Source: Candidatus Methanomethylophilaceae archaeon (GTDB taxonomy: Archaea > Thermoplasmatota > Thermoplasmata > Methanomassiliicoccales > Methanomethylophilaceae). From it: a DNA stretch of 20,173 nucleotides. The DNA is taken from positions 1-20,173 of the forward strand of contig JAFVET010000198.1 in assembly GCA_017475875.1 (NCBI GenBank). The letters run 5' to 3'. A program made the translations under genes and the position numbers. This document shows, piece by piece, positions 12,346 to 19,748 of this stretch. Position 1 is the stretch's first letter, and every line of letters starts with the position of its first letter. Below the pieces are notes generated by a model. It saw nothing but the letters and a program-made list of their open reading frames with translations. It did no database searches and was not told where the DNA came from.

Positions 12346-13728
12346 ATGGCGGAGAACGGAGAGAGGGCATCGTTCAGCGGAAAAATCGGATTCGTCCTCG
12401 CCACGTCGGCATCGGCTGTGGGGCTCGGGAACCTCTGGAGGTTCCCCTACGAGACGTCCCACTACGGAGGCGGGATATTCGTCCTTATCTACGTCGTCCT
12501 CGCGTTCACGTTCGGCATCTCCCTGATTCTGATGGAGACCTCGTTCGGAAGGCGGACGGGCAAATCGTGCGTCGCGGCGTTCTCCGGTTTCGCGAAGAAG
12601 TACAGGTTCATCGGCTACCTGGCCGCGATAATCCCGATGCTCATAGTGCCGTACTACTGCGTCATAGGCGGTTGGGTCCTCAAATGGTTCTTCGAATCGG
12701 TCACCGGCAACCTGGGGACGCTCGCGGAGGACGGCGGCGGCTATTGGTGGGACATCGTCACGGGGTCGACCGATTCCGGTTTCTTCGGACCCAGCCTGTG
12801 GTTCCTGATCTTCGCCGCCTTGTGCATCGTCTGCATCATAATCGGCGTCGACAAGGGGATAGAGAAGCTCAGCAAGATCCTCATGCCCCTGTTGCTGGTG
12901 ATGATCGTGGGCATCATGGTCTACGAGCTCACCCTGCCCGGCATCGCCGACGGAATATCCTTCTACCTCAACCCCAACCTCGACGCCCTCGGACCGGACA
13001 CGTTCCTCGGTGCGGTGGGTCAGATTTTCTGGTCGCTCTCCATCGCGATGGGGATCCTGATAACCTACGGCTCGTACACCAAGAAGGACGTCGACCTCAC
13101 CGAATCGGCGGTCATGGTGGGTGTCATCGACACCGTCGTCGCGGTCATGGCGGGGATGATGATCGTTCCCGTCGCATTCATGTTCGGGTTCGGCGACTCC
13201 AACGGAATGGGACTCATGTTCGAGGCCCTGCCGCAGGTCTTCATGTCCATGCCCGCCGGGAACGTCGTCGCACCGCTGTTCTACCTCCTGGTCATATTCG
13301 CGGCCCTCACCTCGGCGGTTTCGCTGGCGGAGACCTGCGCATCGGTGTTCAACGACGGCACCAGACTCGACCGCAAGAGGAGCAGCGGGGTCACGGCCGT
13401 CCTGATACTCGTTGTCGGATTGTTCTGCGCACTCAGCTTCGACAACGGCCCGCTCTCGTTCAGCATCCCGCTCGACCAGGGCGTGGGTCTGCTCGGGGTG
13501 CTCGACAGCGTCACCAACAGCATAATGATGCCCATCGCGGCCATCCTGACCTGCCTCTTCGTCGGATACGTCGTGAAGACGACGTATCTGGAGGAGGAGA
13601 TAGAGCTGTCCGGCGAGTTCAAGTTCAAGCCGGTGTTCAGGGTCATGGTGAAATACCTCGCCCCGGTGTTCCTCACGATGATCCTCGTCTTCGGCATCCT
13701 CGACCTCGTCGGTGTATCGCTCTGGTGA
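12346..13728 (+). CDS. Sodium-dependent transporter, NSS (SLC6) family
   Basis: A 460-residue integral membrane protein. The first helix carries TSASAVGLGNLWRFPYET, the hallmark unwound region of LeuT-like transporters that builds the sodium and substrate sites. The pattern of 11-12 hydrophobic helices and the length fit the prokaryotic neurotransmitter:sodium symporter family, which imports amino acids or related compounds with Na+. Later marks are YYCVIGGWVLKWF (third helix region), SLSIAMGILITYGSYT (sixth helix), and SLAETCASVF (eighth helix, near the second sodium site). The substrate cannot be told. The start has no ribosome-binding site and probably gives a leaderless message. The ABC exporter genes follow after 15 bases, so cotranscription is likely though a functional link is not obvious. 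Confidence 0.92.
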   Translation: MAENGERASFSGKIGFVLATSASAVGLGNLWRFPYETSHYGGGIFVLIYVVLAFTFGISLILMETSFGRRTGKSCVAAFSGFAKKYRFIGYLAAIIPMLIVPYYCVIGGWVLKWFFESVTGNLGTLAEDGGGYWWDIVTGSTDSGFFGPSLWFLIFAALCIVCIIIGVDKGIEKLSKILMPLLLVMIVGIMVYELTLPGIADGISFYLNPNLDALGPDTFLGAVGQIFWSLSIAMGILITYGSYTKKDVDLTESAVMVGVIDTVVAVMAGMMIVPVAFMFGFGDSNGMGLMFEALPQVFMSMPAGNVVAPLFYLLVIFAALTSAVSLAETCASVFNDGTRLDRKRSSGVTAVLILVVGLFCALSFDNGPLSFSIPLDQGVGLLGVLDSVTNSIMMPIAAILTCLFVGYVVKTTYLEEEIELSGEFKFKPVFRVMVKYLAPVFLTMILVFGILDLVGVSLW

Positions 13729-13743
13729 TCCGGAGGGATGGGT

Positions 13744-14664
13744 ATGGAAGAGGGCTCGGACAGGGTCGCGGCGGTGTCGCTCAGATCGGTCAGGAAGACC
13801 TACGGCGACGTGACCGCAGTCGACGACGTCAGTTTCGACGTCGGGACCGGGGAGTTCTTCGCCTTCCTCGGCCCCAACGGTGCCGGGAAGTCCACCGTGA
13901 TATCCATGATCACCTCGATGTCCCAGCCGGACTCGGGCGAAGTCACCGTGTTCGGGAGGAACGCGGCCGACCCGGAGGTCAGGAGGTGCATCGGCGCGGT
14001 GTTCCAGGATCCGATGCTCGACGGACGTCTGACCGTGGAGGAGAACCTCGGGTTAAGGGCTGAGATGTACGGGATGCGTAAGAAGGAGGTCGGACCCGCG
14101 ATCGATGAGGCGATGGCTTCGGTCGGGATATCGGAACTGGCCGGCCACCGCTACGGGGAGCTGTCCGGAGGGCAGAGGAGGTCCGCCGACCTCGCCCGCG
14201 CCCTGCTACACCGCCCCAGGCTCCTGATACTCGACGAACCCACCGCCGGACTCGACCCCGTATCCAGGAAAAGGATCTGGGACACCGTCCGCGGACTCAA
14301 CGCGAAGGGGCTCACGGTGTTGGTCACCACCCACTACATGGAAGAGGCCTCGGAGGCCGACGACGTCGTGATATTGGACAAGGGCCGCATCGTGGCCCAC
14401 GGTACCCCGTCGCTACTCAAGGAGGCCTACAGCCGCGACAGGCTGGTCATGGTCCCTTCGGACCCGGAATCGTTCGGCGCCTTCCTTTCCGATGCCGGCA
14501 TCGCATTCGCGAGACAGGGGGACCGTTTCACGGTGGACCTGGACGGCAGCCTTGGCGCGCTACCGGTCCTCGACCGCGTCCGGGACCGCCTCGAGTCGTT
14601 CGAGGTCGTCGCCGGGACCCTGGACGACGTGTTCGTCAACATCACGGGAAGGGGGTTGCAATGA
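13744..14664 (+). CDS. ABC exporter ATPase, DrrA/CcmA type
   Basis: A 306-residue cytosolic ATPase with all motifs intact: Walker A GPNGAGKST (43-51), Q-loop Gln88 in FQDPML, signature LSGGQ (140-144) and Walker B LLILDEP (160-166). The D-loop is at 169-171 and the H-loop is His197 in VTTHYMEE. The C-terminal part beyond 230 is the extra domain of drug or lipid exporter ATPases. ATG 13744 is preferred because GGAGGG ends 6 bases upstream; an earlier ATG at 13738 directly abuts that site. It overlaps the permease gene by 4 bases. The pair forms an ABC-2 type exporter; its substrate is unknown. Confidence 0.93.
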   Translation: MEEGSDRVAAVSLRSVRKTYGDVTAVDDVSFDVGTGEFFAFLGPNGAGKSTVISMITSMSQPDSGEVTVFGRNAADPEVRRCIGAVFQDPMLDGRLTVEENLGLRAEMYGMRKKEVGPAIDEAMASVGISELAGHRYGELSGGQRRSADLARALLHRPRLLILDEPTAGLDPVSRKRIWDTVRGLNAKGLTVLVTTHYMEEASEADDVVILDKGRIVAHGTPSLLKEAYSRDRLVMVPSDPESFGAFLSDAGIAFARQGDRFTVDLDGSLGALPVLDRVRDRLESFEVVAGTLDDVFVNITGRGLQ

Positions 14665-15521
14665 GTGGGATCACGGCCCTCGCGACGAGGAACGTCGCCG
14701 TGTTCCTGAGGGACCGCCCCTCCGTCGCATTCTCACTGATGGCGGTGGCGATAGTGATCGCCCTCTACGTCCTGTTCCTACGCGACAACCTCGTCTCCAC
14801 ATATCCCGAACTGCCGGGTGCGGGCAACCTCATGGACGCCTGGGTCATGTCGGGGATACTGGCGATCGTCCCCGTTACCGCGTCCGCGGGGATCCTGCAG
14901 TCCCTGGTGGAGGACCGCTCGAGCGGACGCATCCGGGACCTCATGATGACACCGCTGAGCCCTTGGGACACGGCCGTCGGTTACCTTCTGGGGACGTTCG
15001 CGTCCTCTTTCGCGCTCAGCGTCCTCGCGGAGGTCGTGTGCGTCGCGTTCCTCGCCGCCACCGGTTGCCCCCTGTCTGCGGTAGGGATCCTGACGACCAC
15101 GGTCCTGCTGGTACCCTCGTCGCTGGTAGCGTCGGCGGTGCTCTACGCGATGACGTGCATGTTCCGTAGCCCGGGTGCCTTCTCGGGGATGTTCGTGACG
15201 GTCAGCGTGATGATCGGTTTCCTCACCGGGGTGTACATGCCCATGGGGTCCATGCCGTCCGCGATGCAGACCGTGTCCGCCCTCGTCCCGGCCAGCCACT
15301 TCGCGTCGCTCTTCAGGGACGGGCTCGCCGGAGGGGCGCTCGACGCCTCGATGGCAGGGGCCACGGATGAGGTCCTGTCCGAGTTCCGCAGCGACATGGG
15401 GTTCGACCTTTCCGTAGGCGGATTCGGTTTCGGGGCAGCGTCCAGCCTCCTGTACTGCGCGCTGATAGGCGTCGTTGCTCTTGCGGCCAGCGCCCTGTAC
15501 GTCTCCCGCCGCCGCGCCTGA
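14661..15521 (+). CDS. ABC-2 type exporter permease
   Basis: A 286-residue membrane protein with about six helices. The first follows a short N-terminal amphipathic stretch (NVAVFLRDRPSVAFS). The segment LVEDRSSGRIRDLMMTPLSPW (cytosolic) is the coupling-helix region typical of ABC-2 permeases. It is followed by a helix pair, a GVYMPMGSMPSAMQTVSALVPASHF re-entrant or loop segment, and a last helix ending SRRRA. The ATG overlaps the ATPase stop (ATGA). A functional exporter would be two permeases with two copies of the preceding ATPase. Confidence 0.9.
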   Translation: MSGITALATRNVAVFLRDRPSVAFSLMAVAIVIALYVLFLRDNLVSTYPELPGAGNLMDAWVMSGILAIVPVTASAGILQSLVEDRSSGRIRDLMMTPLSPWDTAVGYLLGTFASSFALSVLAEVVCVAFLAATGCPLSAVGILTTTVLLVPSSLVASAVLYAMTCMFRSPGAFSGMFVTVSVMIGFLTGVYMPMGSMPSAMQTVSALVPASHFASLFRDGLAGGALDASMAGATDEVLSEFRSDMGFDLSVGGFGFGAASSLLYCALIGVVALAASALYVSRRRA

Positions 15522-15522
15522 A

Positions 15523-15531
15523 AGTTTTATC
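15523..15531 (+). promoter_or_regulatory. TATA box for the apt gene
   Basis: agttttatc lies directly after the permease stop, about 29 bases before the ATG at 15556. It predicts a leaderless or nearly leaderless transcript. Confidence 0.5.
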
Positions 15532-15555
15532 CGTCTGCAGCGTGCTCGGGGTCCC

Positions 15556-16086
15556 ATGCAGAACGAACTCGAGAGATTCGTGACCTCGATACCGGATTAC
15601 CCCAAACCAGGCGTCCTCTTCAGGGACATAACGACCATCCTCAGCGACCCGGAAGGGTTCGAAATGGCCGTGGACGGCCTCATCGAAGAGCTGAAGGGTC
15701 TGGACTTCGACTACATCGCAGGTTCGGAATCCAGAGGGTTCATCTTCGGAGCACCCGTCGCATACGCGACGAAGAAAGGTTTCATCCTCGTCCGCAAGAA
15801 GGGCAAGCTCCCGAGGGAGACCATATCGCAGGAGTACGCCCTGGAGTACGGCACGGCCACGCTGGAGATGCACAAGGACGCCATCAAACCCGGCGACAGG
15901 GTCGTGATCATCGACGACCTCATCGCCACCGGCGGGACGACGAAGGCGATGATAGACATGATCGAGAGACTCGGCGGGACGGTCGTCAAATGCGCGTTCG
16001 TGATGGAGCTCAAAGGCCTGAACGGCAGGAAGGTCCTCGAGAACTACGACGTCTCGTCGCTCCTCTCGTACGAGGGGAACCGATGA
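15556..16086 (+). CDS. apt: Adenine phosphoribosyltransferase
   Basis: A 176-residue purine-salvage enzyme making AMP from adenine and PRPP. Family marks are IPDYPKPGVLFRDITT (12-27), the AGSESRGFIFG substrate loop (55-65), KKGKLP, and the PRPP-binding motif VVIIDDLIATGGT (116-128). Length matches bacterial-type APRT, which also occurs in some archaea. The open frame extends 27 codons upstream over the permease gene, but ATG 15556 fits the family start and the TATA box. The last four bases overlap the next gene. Confidence 0.92.
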   Translation: MQNELERFVTSIPDYPKPGVLFRDITTILSDPEGFEMAVDGLIEELKGLDFDYIAGSESRGFIFGAPVAYATKKGFILVRKKGKLPRETISQEYALEYGTATLEMHKDAIKPGDRVVIIDDLIATGGTTKAMIDMIERLGGTVVKCAFVMELKGLNGRKVLENYDVSSLLSYEGNR

Positions 16087-16574
16087 TAGTGGAATCGGAC
16101 GGCATAGTCTCCGGACGCTTCGCTGACCGCTACGGGGCCAAGGGGACGGAGTTCGTCGGGGACATGCCCTCGCACTCGATCCCCTTCAGGATAAGGGACG
16201 CCCCGAAAGATACCGTCTGCTTCGCCGTCGTCTTCGAGGATTTCGACGCCGTTCCCGTCTGCGGGTTCGATTGGATCCACTGGACTGTGGCGGACCTGAC
16301 GTCCGAAGAGGTGCCGGAAGGCGAATCTGGAAAGGGGACCCTGATCGAGGGGTGCAACAGCTGGCACGGCATCGGCGGGGACCTGACGCGCGAACAGGCC
16401 TCGGCCTACGGCGGCATGGCGCCTCCCGACAAGGAGCACGAGTACACCCTCACCGTCTACGCCCTGGACCGCAAGACGGGTCTGGGGAAGGGATTCTACC
16501 TGAACGAGCTGCGCAGGGCCATGAAGGGTCACGTACTCGCACACTGCACCGTGGCCGGCACCTACGCCCCGTGA
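16083..16574 (+). CDS. YbhB/YbcL family PEBP-like protein
   Basis: A 163-residue protein of the Raf-kinase-inhibitor-like (PEBP) group. Marks are a FAVVFEDFDAVP segment like the DPDAP of the family, WIHWTVADL, NSWHGIGGD and AYGGMAPPDKEHEYTLTVYAL, close to the usual YGGPxPPxGxHRY. These residues form the anion-binding pocket; the physiological role of prokaryotic members is unknown. The start overlaps the apt stop (ATGA), with GAGGGG 5 bases upstream, so the two are coupled. A strong terminator follows. Confidence 0.88.
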   Translation: MIVESDGIVSGRFADRYGAKGTEFVGDMPSHSIPFRIRDAPKDTVCFAVVFEDFDAVPVCGFDWIHWTVADLTSEEVPEGESGKGTLIEGCNSWHGIGGDLTREQASAYGGMAPPDKEHEYTLTVYALDRKTGLGKGFYLNELRRAMKGHVLAHCTVAGTYAP

Positions 16575-16592
16575 AACCGATTTGGATCATCC

Positions 16593-16638
16593 GGGACGGG
16601 GTCTGACGGAAACCCCAGACCTCCGTCCCCTTTCTTCG
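16593..16638 (+). terminator. Strong hairpin terminator after the apt operon
   Basis: gggacgg (16593-16599) pairs with ccgtccc (16623-16629). Inside it ggtctg (16600-16605) pairs with cagacc (16616-16621), giving 13 pairs with one bulged t and a 10-base loop. The T-rich ctttcttc follows. A second hairpin, cgcctg-ccta-caggcg (16643-16658), lies just downstream before a ttttt run at 16667-16671, which could be a back-up. Confidence 0.8.
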
Positions 16639-16670
16639 CATACGCCTGCCTACAGGCGGCCGGAACTTTT

Positions 16671-16746
16671 TGGCGGCCCCGCCGGGATTCGAACCCGAGT
16701 CGATGGTTCCGAAGTCCACCAGGATAATCCCCTACCCTACGGGGCC
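16671..16746 (-). tRNA. tRNA-Arg (anticodon TCG) with encoded CCA
   Basis: Read on the reverse strand, the acceptor arms GGCCCCG and CGGGGCC pair fully, then discriminator G and CCA. The T arm is TCGGG-TTCGAAT-CCCGG. The D arm has A14 and GG in the loop. The anticodon loop CTTCGGA gives TCG, reading arginine CGA (and probably other CGN) codons. Stem 27-31/39-43 has a G-U pair and an A-A mismatch at 31/39. Total length is 76 bases including CCA; there is no intron. A TATA box at 16770-16777 lies upstream. Confidence 0.88.
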
Positions 16747-16769
16747 TTGAGACCACTATATTCAGCAAC

Positions 16770-16777
16770 GATAAAAA
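16770..16777 (-). promoter_or_regulatory. TATA box for the tRNA-Arg gene
   Basis: The reverse strand reads gtttttatcg about 27 bases before the first tRNA base at 16746, the usual spacing for archaeal tRNA transcription. Confidence 0.55.
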
Positions 16778-16853
16778 CATGATGAGACGCCACCGACCGC
16801 GACGGGTCGATACGTGCCTCGTAAAAAGAGGATTGTCAGGGTTGGGACAGCAG

Positions 16854-16875
16854 GGGCCCCCGCGGACGGGGACCC
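16854..16875 (-). terminator. GC-rich hairpin downstream of the small membrane peptide
   Basis: gggcccccg (16854-16862) and cggggaccc (16867-16875) form nine pairs (one is G-U) around cgga. The T-run on the reverse strand is about 25 bases further on, so it may be a terminator or a structured trailer. Confidence 0.35.
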
Positions 16876-16911
16876 AAGCCAGGGTTGGATAATCAGCGCC
16901 GAAGGGCGTAC

Positions 16912-16992
16912 TCAGACCAAAAGGGTAAGGACCAGTATCGCTCCAACAATCACTGCAATCGTACCAGTTGTTGCTATGAGTACTTGTTTCAT
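16912..16992 (-). CDS. Possible 26-residue single-helix membrane peptide
   Basis: The frame reads M-K-Q followed by an almost wholly hydrophobic run (VLIATTGTIAVIVG and AILVLTLLV) to a TGA at 16912-16914. This is a perfect length for one membrane helix with a positive N-terminus. A TATA-like stretch, tagtataatatac, lies on the same strand at about 17028-17040, giving a short leader. No ribosome-binding site is visible. The + strand frame over the same region (16814-17068) has no protein-like character. It could be a chance hydrophobic run, since AT-rich sequence favours them. Confidence 0.4.
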   Translation of the reverse strand: MKQVLIATTGTIAVIVGAILVLTLLV

Positions 16993-17027
16993 GATTAGAA
17001 AAGACGTCCCGACAGGGTATATTATAC

Positions 17028-17040
17028 TATGCCCAGCATG
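17028..17040 (-). promoter_or_regulatory. TATA-like element before the small peptide
   Basis: The reverse strand reads tagtataatatac. A start site near 17010 would leave a leader of under 20 bases before the ATG at 16992. Confidence 0.4.
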
Positions 17041-17062
17041 CCATTGTGTACCTTTTTATGTT

Positions 17063-17076
17063 AACTAAACTTAGTT
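17063..17076. repeat. Short palindrome in the AT-rich intergenic region
   Basis: aactaa (17063-17068) and ttagtt (17071-17076) are exact reverse complements with ac between them. The surrounding 17041-17100 has only 17 G or C in 60 bases. The gap 16993-17188 shows no other gene. Confidence 0.4.
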
Positions 17077-17100
17077 TCTTATGTACTAATAGATTGGTGA

Positions 17101-17110
17101 TTATATAAAA
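17101..17110 (+). promoter_or_regulatory. Strong TATA box upstream of the HAD phosphatase gene
   Basis: ttatataaaa is close to the archaeal TATA consensus. A transcription start near 17130 would leave a long leader of about 157 bases to the ATG at 17287, spanning a short open frame at 17189-17290. A second weak element, cttttacgg, at 17150-17158 could start a shorter message. Confidence 0.5.
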
Positions 17111-17286
17111 CAACTAAAGCTATCTGAAGCGATATCGTACTAACAAGGCACTTTTACGGTCCCCCGACACGCTGGCTAAGGAATCACCATGTTCCGACAA
17201 AAACAAACATGTCTGAAGAGGGACACGCTACTCGAACCGGGTCTATGCGAGGGTTCATTACCTCCCTATCCGTTGACCGCGACGCT

Positions 17287-18039
17287 ATGAGAAGATTCGA
17301 CCTCGTTTGTTTCGACATGGACGGTGTGCTCACAAGGACCAGGAGTTCGTGGCGTTGGATACACGACTGCCTCGGAGTAGACAGCGAACCCAATTACAAG
17401 GCGTTTTGCAACGGTGAGATCGACGAGGAAGAGTTCATGCGCAGGGACATAGCACTGTGGACTGGGGTAAGACCTGACATAACGATCGACGAGATCGCTG
17501 TCCTTTTCCGCGACATGCCCCTCATCGGAGGGATACAGGAGACCGTGGCGTGCCTCAGCGACAACGGCATCAGGTCCGTCATCATCAGCGGGGGGATAGA
17601 CCGCGCAGCGGCGATGATCGCGAGGGAGTTCGGATTCGATGACTACGTTGCAGACCGCATACTGACGAACCCCGACGGAACCCTCCAAGGCGAGGGCGAG
17701 ACCGTCGTGGACCTCAGGGACAAAGGGATATGGGTCCGCAAGTTCGCAGAGCGTTACGGGGTCGAACAGTCCCGTATCGCAGCCATCGGCAACTCGTTCA
17801 CCGACATAGGGATGTTCAAGGCCTCCGGCATGTCCATCGCCTTCAACCCTACCGACCCCTATGTGATCGAAGCCGCCACGTACAAGGTGGAATCCGAGAA
17901 CATAGCCGACGTGCTCGACTACATCCTCGCCGACGATCCGGAGATCACTCCTCGTCGTCGAAGTCGAAGCCTTCGTCGTCCTCCTCGAAATCGAGGACGT
18001 CGTACCTCTTCTTCCTTATCTTGCCGTAGATACGTGTAA
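17287..18039 (+). CDS. HAD-superfamily phosphatase, phosphoserine-phosphatase-like
   Basis: A 250-residue hydrolase with the four HAD motifs: FDMDGVLT (Asp10 nucleophile, Asp12 acid), VIISGG (Ser), the later DLRDKGIWVRKF lysine region, and IGNSFTDIGMF (metal-binding Asp). It resembles phosphoserine phosphatase and related HAD-IB enzymes, but the substrate is not decidable. ATG 17287 is chosen because the conserved domain begins there; the 26 extra codons from ATG 17209 use codons rare in this genome (CGA, CTA, ACT). The C-terminal ~30 residues after VLDYILADDPE are Arg/Ser-rich and antisense to the facing zinc-finger gene, overlapping it by 95 bases. The natural enzyme probably ends near residue 220. 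Confidence 0.82.
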   Translation: MRRFDLVCFDMDGVLTRTRSSWRWIHDCLGVDSEPNYKAFCNGEIDEEEFMRRDIALWTGVRPDITIDEIAVLFRDMPLIGGIQETVACLSDNGIRSVIISGGIDRAAAMIAREFGFDDYVADRILTNPDGTLQGEGETVVDLRDKGIWVRKFAERYGVEQSRIAAIGNSFTDIGMFKASGMSIAFNPTDPYVIEAATYKVESENIADVLDYILADDPEITPRRRSRSLRRPPRNRGRRTSSSLSCRRYV

Positions 18040-18604
18040 TGTCGCGTGCCTCGGCCGATCCGTTCTTGACGAGCTTGTCCTTCGTCTTGATGGCGTGGAT
18101 GAGACAGTTGAAGTCTTCGAACTCGAGCATGGTGCCGACTACGAACTCGTCGTCCGGCTCCGCCTCCACCCTCAACGAATAGGTCTTCCTGTCGTCATTG
18201 ACGGAGACCTTGACGCTCAGGACGTCGAACTGCTTCACCCACAGCTTCTTGATGCGGTCGGCCTGGGCCCTCTTCACCTTGGAACCGTCCTCCACGTCGA
18301 TGTGCGTGACGCATACCCTCCTGCCGTCGTCCATCACGAACTCGTCGTCTATGGAGACGATGTCGTTACTCTCGAGGGTGGTACGGGTCGTGTCGGTGAC
18401 ATCGTCGTCACTGTACATCACGGGAACCTCCAAAAGCTCCGGGATGCGGATGGTCTCCGACGTTATCTTCCCGCACTCGTTGCACCTGAACGTGCCTTCG
18501 ATGGACGAACGGCCCATGCGGCCGTGGAGCACCTGGTGCTCGGTGTCGTCATCACAGTCCGGGCATTCGAAAATGAGCGTGTCGGGCATAGGTCTCTGAA
18601 TCAT
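17945..18604 (-). CDS. HVO_0476-type archaeal zinc-finger protein
   Basis: A 219-residue archaeal protein with a zinc ribbon made of FECPDCDDDTEHQVL and FRCNECGKI (Cys14, 17, 41, 44). A conserved beta-rich region (FVMDDGRRVCVTHIDVEDG) follows, then basic and acidic segments ending in a run of Asp and Glu. The family (COG1326, HVO_0476 type) is archaeal and has no settled function; ribosome- or RNA-linked roles are a guess. ATG 18604 follows GGTGAGACC. It lies 4 bases after the metallo-hydrolase gene, in the same operon. The acidic tail overlaps, in antisense, the 3' end of the HAD gene. Confidence 0.85.
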   Translation of the reverse strand: MIQRPMPDTLIFECPDCDDDTEHQVLHGRMGRSSIEGTFRCNECGKITSETIRIPELLEVPVMYSDDDVTDTTRTTLESNDIVSIDDEFVMDDGRRVCVTHIDVEDGSKVKRAQADRIKKLWVKQFDVLSVKVSVNDDRKTYSLRVEAEPDDEFVVGTMLEFEDFNCLIHAIKTKDKLVKNGSAEARDITRIYGKIRKKRYDVLDFEEDDEGFDFDDEE

Positions 18605-18608
18605 GGTC

Positions 18609-19184
18609 TCACCTGTCCGTCATGAAGGGGAATCCGTGTCCCGGGATGACTACATCCGCGTAATCCCTAATGCGTTTAATACTTTGCAAAGCAGCATCGC
18701 GGTCGGTGTGGAGTCTCGGAGGGACGTTCTTGCGGAAGTTGTCCTCCAACGGGATCGCGTCGCCGGCTATCGCGTAGCGACGGTCGGCGTCGACGAACAC
18801 CGAACAGTGCTCCGGCGAATGTCCCGGCGTGTAGACCATGCGTACACCGGGACATACCTCGAAGACGTCGGCGTCCACGGTTTCAGCGCCACCGACGACG
18901 TCGCCGCCGGAATGCATCAGGACCTTGGCATTCGGGAACAGGTCGAGGTTCTCGACATGGTCGTGGTGGGCATGCGTCAGGATGACCGTGTCCACGTCTT
19001 TCGGAAATACCCCGATCTGTCTGAACGAGGTCTTGATCGCAGGTCTCAGGTAACGTGAGCTCGTGTCCACCACTATCGTTCTCGCACCTGTGCGGATCAG
19101 TACCGAGGTGCTGTGCGCCTCGAGCAACTCGCCGTCGTCGTCACGTGAAAGATTGCCTACAGCCAGAATGTCCAACGTTATCAT
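18609..19184 (-). CDS. Metallo-beta-lactamase-fold hydrolase
   Basis: A 191-residue MBL-fold protein. The metal motif HAHHDH lies at 71-76 in ILTHAHHDHVENL. Later metal ligands are in TPGHSPEHCSV (about 118-128), AIAGDAI (Asp) and VVIPGHGFPF (His). Shorter than glyoxalase II or RNase J, it is a stand-alone hydrolase of unknown substrate. Its ATG overlaps the stop of the upstream membrane-anchored protein (ATGA), and the next gene starts 4 bases after its stop. Confidence 0.88.
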   Translation of the reverse strand: MITLDILAVGNLSRDDDGELLEAHSTSVLIRTGARTIVVDTSSRYLRPAIKTSFRQIGVFPKDVDTVILTHAHHDHVENLDLFPNAKVLMHSGGDVVGGAETVDADVFEVCPGVRMVYTPGHSPEHCSVFVDADRRYAIAGDAIPLEDNFRKNVPPRLHTDRDAALQSIKRIRDYADVVIPGHGFPFMTDR

Positions 19185-19660
19185 CGGTTACCCTCCGGTT
19201 CGACGAGATCCGCCTTGAGCGCCACACCGTCTATGATCGTGTATAACGATACGATGCGTCCCTGCGGATCCATCCATACTATCGAATCGTCCGAGGCGTT
19301 CGTGGGATGCCACTTTCCCTTTTCGACCGGATCCTCCGTGAACAGCTTCTCCGGGGGTTTGCCCACGGTGTTGTCCACGATTACGCTGTACCTGCCCGAG
19401 AACGTGCCACCGGTGCCGTACGTGCCTTCGAACGAGAACGTGTACACGTAACCGTACTGGGACTCCTTGTCCAGGGTGTAGTCCACCTCGCCTCTGCATT
19501 GGACCTCGACGCCGTCTACCGTGCACGTATCCTCCAGGGCATACGCGTAGTGGGTGTCTCCGTCCCCCATCTGCGACAGTATCCAAATGACCGCGGTACC
19601 CATGACCAGGATCACCACGAGGAGCACCGCTATCCCTATGAACTGTCCGTTGGACTGCAT
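19181..19660 (-). CDS. Membrane-anchored extracytoplasmic protein of unknown function
   Basis: A 159-residue protein with one N-terminal membrane helix (about 8-29, FIGIAVLLVVILVMGTAVIW) and the rest outside the cell. The outer part has two cysteines in CTVDGVEVQC, which could form a disulfide, and beta-rich repeats (YGYVYTFSFEGTYGTGGTFSGRY). No named domain recognised. ATG 19660 lies about 28 bases below a TATA-like element, so the message is probably leaderless. It is the first gene of the operon with the MBL hydrolase and the zinc-finger protein, although a shared function is not evident. Confidence 0.75.
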   Translation of the reverse strand: MQSNGQFIGIAVLLVVILVMGTAVIWILSQMGDGDTHYAYALEDTCTVDGVEVQCRGEVDYTLDKESQYGYVYTFSFEGTYGTGGTFSGRYSVIVDNTVGKPPEKLFTEDPVEKGKWHPTNASDDSIVWMDPQGRIVSLYTIIDGVALKADLVEPEGNR

Positions 19661-19683
19661 GTGGAAGGGATGATTGAGCCGAT

Positions 19684-19692
19684 TGATATGTT
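19684..19692 (-). promoter_or_regulatory. TATA-like element for the three-gene reverse operon
   Basis: The reverse strand reads aaacatatc about 28 bases before the ATG at 19660. The 88-base gap to the divergent methyltransferase gene also holds gaaatacgg (about 19719-19727), a weak TATA candidate for that gene. Confidence 0.4.
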
Positions 19693-19748
19693 TACTGGCG
19701 GATGGAGACCTGAAAACGTAGAAATACGGCCGAACCGAGTCACCGACG

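Noticed and set aside
12127..12462. Reverse open frame across the intergenic gap
   Set aside because: It overlaps the clear NSS start and has Arg/Ser-rich shadow composition.
12324..14063. Long forward frame of 579 residues across the transporter and ABC ATPase genes
   Set aside because: Arg/His/Gly-rich, out of frame with the well-recognised NSS and ABC proteins.
16814..17068. Forward open frame in the tRNA-HAD gap
   Set aside because: No family, no ribosome-binding site, odd composition; the opposite strand is better explained.
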